A stretch of DNA of 64,000 nt from positions 3,038,001 through 3,102,000 of the forward strand of contig NZ_RBKU01000001.1 in NCBI RefSeq assembly GCF_003633615.1. Direction: 5' to 3'. The notes beneath the pieces are model-generated. The model was not told the DNA's origin. It searched no databases and was given only the letters and a program-made list of their open reading frames with translations. This DNA comes from Mucilaginibacter gracilis. Lineage in GTDB: Bacteria; Bacteroidota; Bacteroidia; Sphingobacteriales; Sphingobacteriaceae. This document shows positions 62,433 to 64,000 of this stretch, piece after piece (the stretch's first letter is position 1; every line of letters starts with the position of its first letter). Made by a program: the position numbers and the translations under genes.

Positions 62433-64000
62433 ATGAAATTTACAATTACGCTTCTTTTGGCGCTTTTTTTATGTTCTTTTTCGTCGTTTTCTCAAAGTAT
62501 GTATGGTGTAAAGGGAGCCGTTAGCGATAGTGCTTCTGCTTCAAAATTAGCCAATACTACCATTTGTGTACTCAATGCTAAAGATTCTACCCTGGTTAAA
62601 TTTACCCGGGCCGAGGCAAACGGGCATTTCGCCATTAATAACCTGAGCAAAGGCAAGTTTCTCCTGATGGTTACCTACCCGGATTATGCCGATTATGTTG
62701 AGTTTTTTACGCTCGACTCGGTTAAGCGCGAAAAAGATTTTGGCAAGCTTAACATGCAGCTAAAATCGCGCCTGTTGCACGAGATTATGGTGAAGGGCAC
62801 CAAAGCCGCCATTAAAATTAAGGGCGATACCACCGAGTTTAATGCATCGAGCTTTGTGGTGCAGCCCAACGCTAAAGTTGAAGACTTGCTGAAGCAACTG
62901 CCCGGCATACAGGTTGATAAAGACGGTAAAATTACCGCCCAGGGCCAAACCGTAAACAAAGTTTTGGTTGATGGAGAAGAATTTTTTGGCGACGACCCTA
63001 CACTGGTTACCAAAAATATACGTGCCGATATGGTTGATAAGGTACAGCTTTACGATAAAAAAAGCGACCAGGCCAGCTTTACCGGCATAGATGATGGTGT
63101 TAAAAATAAAACCATTAACATTAAACTGAAAGAGGATAAAAAGAACGGTTACTTTGGCAAGGTTGACGTTGGTGCCGGTACCGATAAATTTTACCAGGGC
63201 CAGGGCGCTTTCAATATTTTTAAGGCCAAGCAAAAGCTATCTGTTTACGGTACAATTGCCAATACGGGCAAAACGGGCCTTGGCTGGGACGATGCAGCTA
63301 AATACGGCGGCGGTAACGATATGCAGATGACGGACGATGGCGGTATATACTTCCAGTCGAGCAGAGACGATCTGGAATCGTACGATGGTAATTACGATGG
63401 AAAGGGCATACCCGTAGCCCGTACAGGCGGCGCGCATTACGATACCAAGTTTGGCGGCGGCGATAAAGAAAGCATTAACGCTAACTATAAAATCGGATAT
63501 TTAAGTGTAAACGGCATTAATAATAGCATTATTCAAAATAATATCCCTTTTACACCTGCAACCAGTACCACAGCTGCGATACCGGCAAGTATATTAAACA
63601 ACACTTCCGATCAAACTTATAATAACTCCATCTTCAGGCAAAAATTCAATACCACCTATCAATGGAAGATCGATTCGCTGTCAAACCTCAAGGTATCTGC
63701 CGATGGTACTTTAAAGCATAGCGAAGCGCACAGCAATTACCTATCGGCAGGCTATCGCAACTTTGATACTTTGCTCAACAAAAGTAACCGTACCATTAAT
63801 AATAACCTGGACGGCAGGGTTTTAAACGCGAGCGTTTTTTATAACAAAAAGTTTATGAAAAAGGGTCGCTCGTTTTCGTGGAACGTGGCCGAAGCTTATA
63901 ACGATAACACAACAGCAGGTTATTTAAACCAAAGCACCGAGTTCCATAACTATAAAACCGGGGCTTTAGATAGCACCCAGGTTACCGACCAGTACAAAAC
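62433..64000 (+). CDS. SusC-like TonB-dependent outer-membrane protein, C-terminus off the window
   Basis: About 520 residues are present and the gene runs off the right edge. A signal peptide (MKFTITLLLALFLCSFSSFS) leads to a carboxypeptidase-regulatory-like domain (about 22-105) and then a plug-type domain (VEDLLKQLPGIQVDKDGKIT, then VLVDGEEFFGDDP). The barrel follows from about residue 235. The build is that of outer-membrane beta-barrel family 3 proteins related to TonB-dependent receptors. Whether it has a TonB box and which substrate it takes cannot be seen. No SusD partner is in the window. Confidence 0.85.
   Translation, partial: MKFTITLLLALFLCSFSSFSQSMYGVKGAVSDSASASKLANTTICVLNAKDSTLVKFTRAEANGHFAINNLSKGKFLLMVTYPDYADYVEFFTLDSVKREKDFGKLNMQLKSRLLHEIMVKGTKAAIKIKGDTTEFNASSFVVQPNAKVEDLLKQLPGIQVDKDGKITAQGQTVNKVLVDGEEFFGDDPTLVTKNIRADMVDKVQLYDKKSDQASFTGIDDGVKNKTINIKLKEDKKNGYFGKVDVGAGTDKFYQGQGAFNIFKAKQKLSVYGTIANTGKTGLGWDDAAKYGGGNDMQMTDDGGIYFQSSRDDLESYDGNYDGKGIPVARTGGAHYDTKFGGGDKESINANYKIGYLSVNGINNSIIQNNIPFTPATSTTAAIPASILNNTSDQTYNNSIFRQKFNTTYQWKIDSLSNLKVSADGTLKHSEAHSNYLSAGYRNFDTLLNKSNRTINNNLDGRVLNASVFYNKKFMKKGRSFSWNVAEAYNDNTTAGYLNQSTEFHNYKTGALDSTQVTDQYK

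Overview
The window comes from a Bacteroidota chromosome, most likely the family Sphingobacteriaceae and close to Mucilaginibacter or Pedobacter. This is inferred from gene content and style: roughly 40-45 % GC by eye, few Shine-Dalgarno sequences, many -7 boxes of the Bacteroidota form TAnnTTTG, a type IX secretion (T9SS) substrate with a gliding-motility C-terminal domain beside a PorP/SprF protein, a SusC-like outer-membrane receptor, and a paired M16 protease. No rRNA genes, CRISPR array or prophage were seen. One tRNA (Leu, anticodon TAG) and one complete IS982-family element are present.

Layout. 0-15 kb: a truncated alpha/beta hydrolase, a small secreted protein, an M3 oligopeptidase, a gene-poor stretch with two kinds of hairpin-rich repeat, a very large alpha-2-macroglobulin, the heptose phosphatase GmhB, an L,D-transpeptidase lipoprotein and the IS982 copy. 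15-25 kb: an Nramp manganese/iron transporter fused to a universal stress domain and cotranscribed with an MntR repressor, an Lrp/AsnC regulator, cystathionine beta-synthase, a universal stress protein and a two-gene M16 protease operon. 26-32 kb: surface-polysaccharide genes (kdsA, kdsD, a UDP-sugar dehydrogenase, an initiating sugar-phosphate transferase). 32-33 kb: tRNA-Leu whose 3' end is duplicated 881 bp downstream around a lone AT-rich gene, a small island scar. 33-41 kb: an AraC regulator, a 1704-residue adhesin with eight MBG repeats, and its PorP/SprF partner. 41-52 kb: EF-P, then the Kdp potassium-uptake locus. 52-64 kb: HscA, an acetyltransferase, a metalloprotease/propeller/barrel fusion, CutC, a glycosylasparaginase, an Atg22-like MFS transporter with a LutA-like protein, two small proteins and a truncated SusC-like receptor.

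The most distinctive system is the Kdp locus (42.5-51.6 kb). Its regulator is a sigma-54 enhancer-binding protein (REC, AAA+ with the GAFTGA loop, Fis-type HTH) instead of the usual OmpR-type KdpE. A well-matched -24/-12 promoter lies before the regulator gene and another before kdpFABC, and a perfect 14-bp palindrome sits at enhancer distance from the second. The sensor is split: the N-terminal KdpD domain is a free-standing protein, and a separate membrane histidine kinase (HAMP, PAS) is encoded one base later. An extra 30-residue one-helix protein precedes KdpF. Together this reads as a sigma-54 controlled potassium starvation regulon with a re-wired sensor.

Other points of interest are the MntR-like box directly upstream of the mntR -7 element with almost no 5' leader, the tRNA-Leu island scar, a 196-bp MITE-like element built from small hairpins, near-identical 243-bp repeats in the adhesin, and a HExxH protease fused to a beta-propeller and an outer-membrane barrel.
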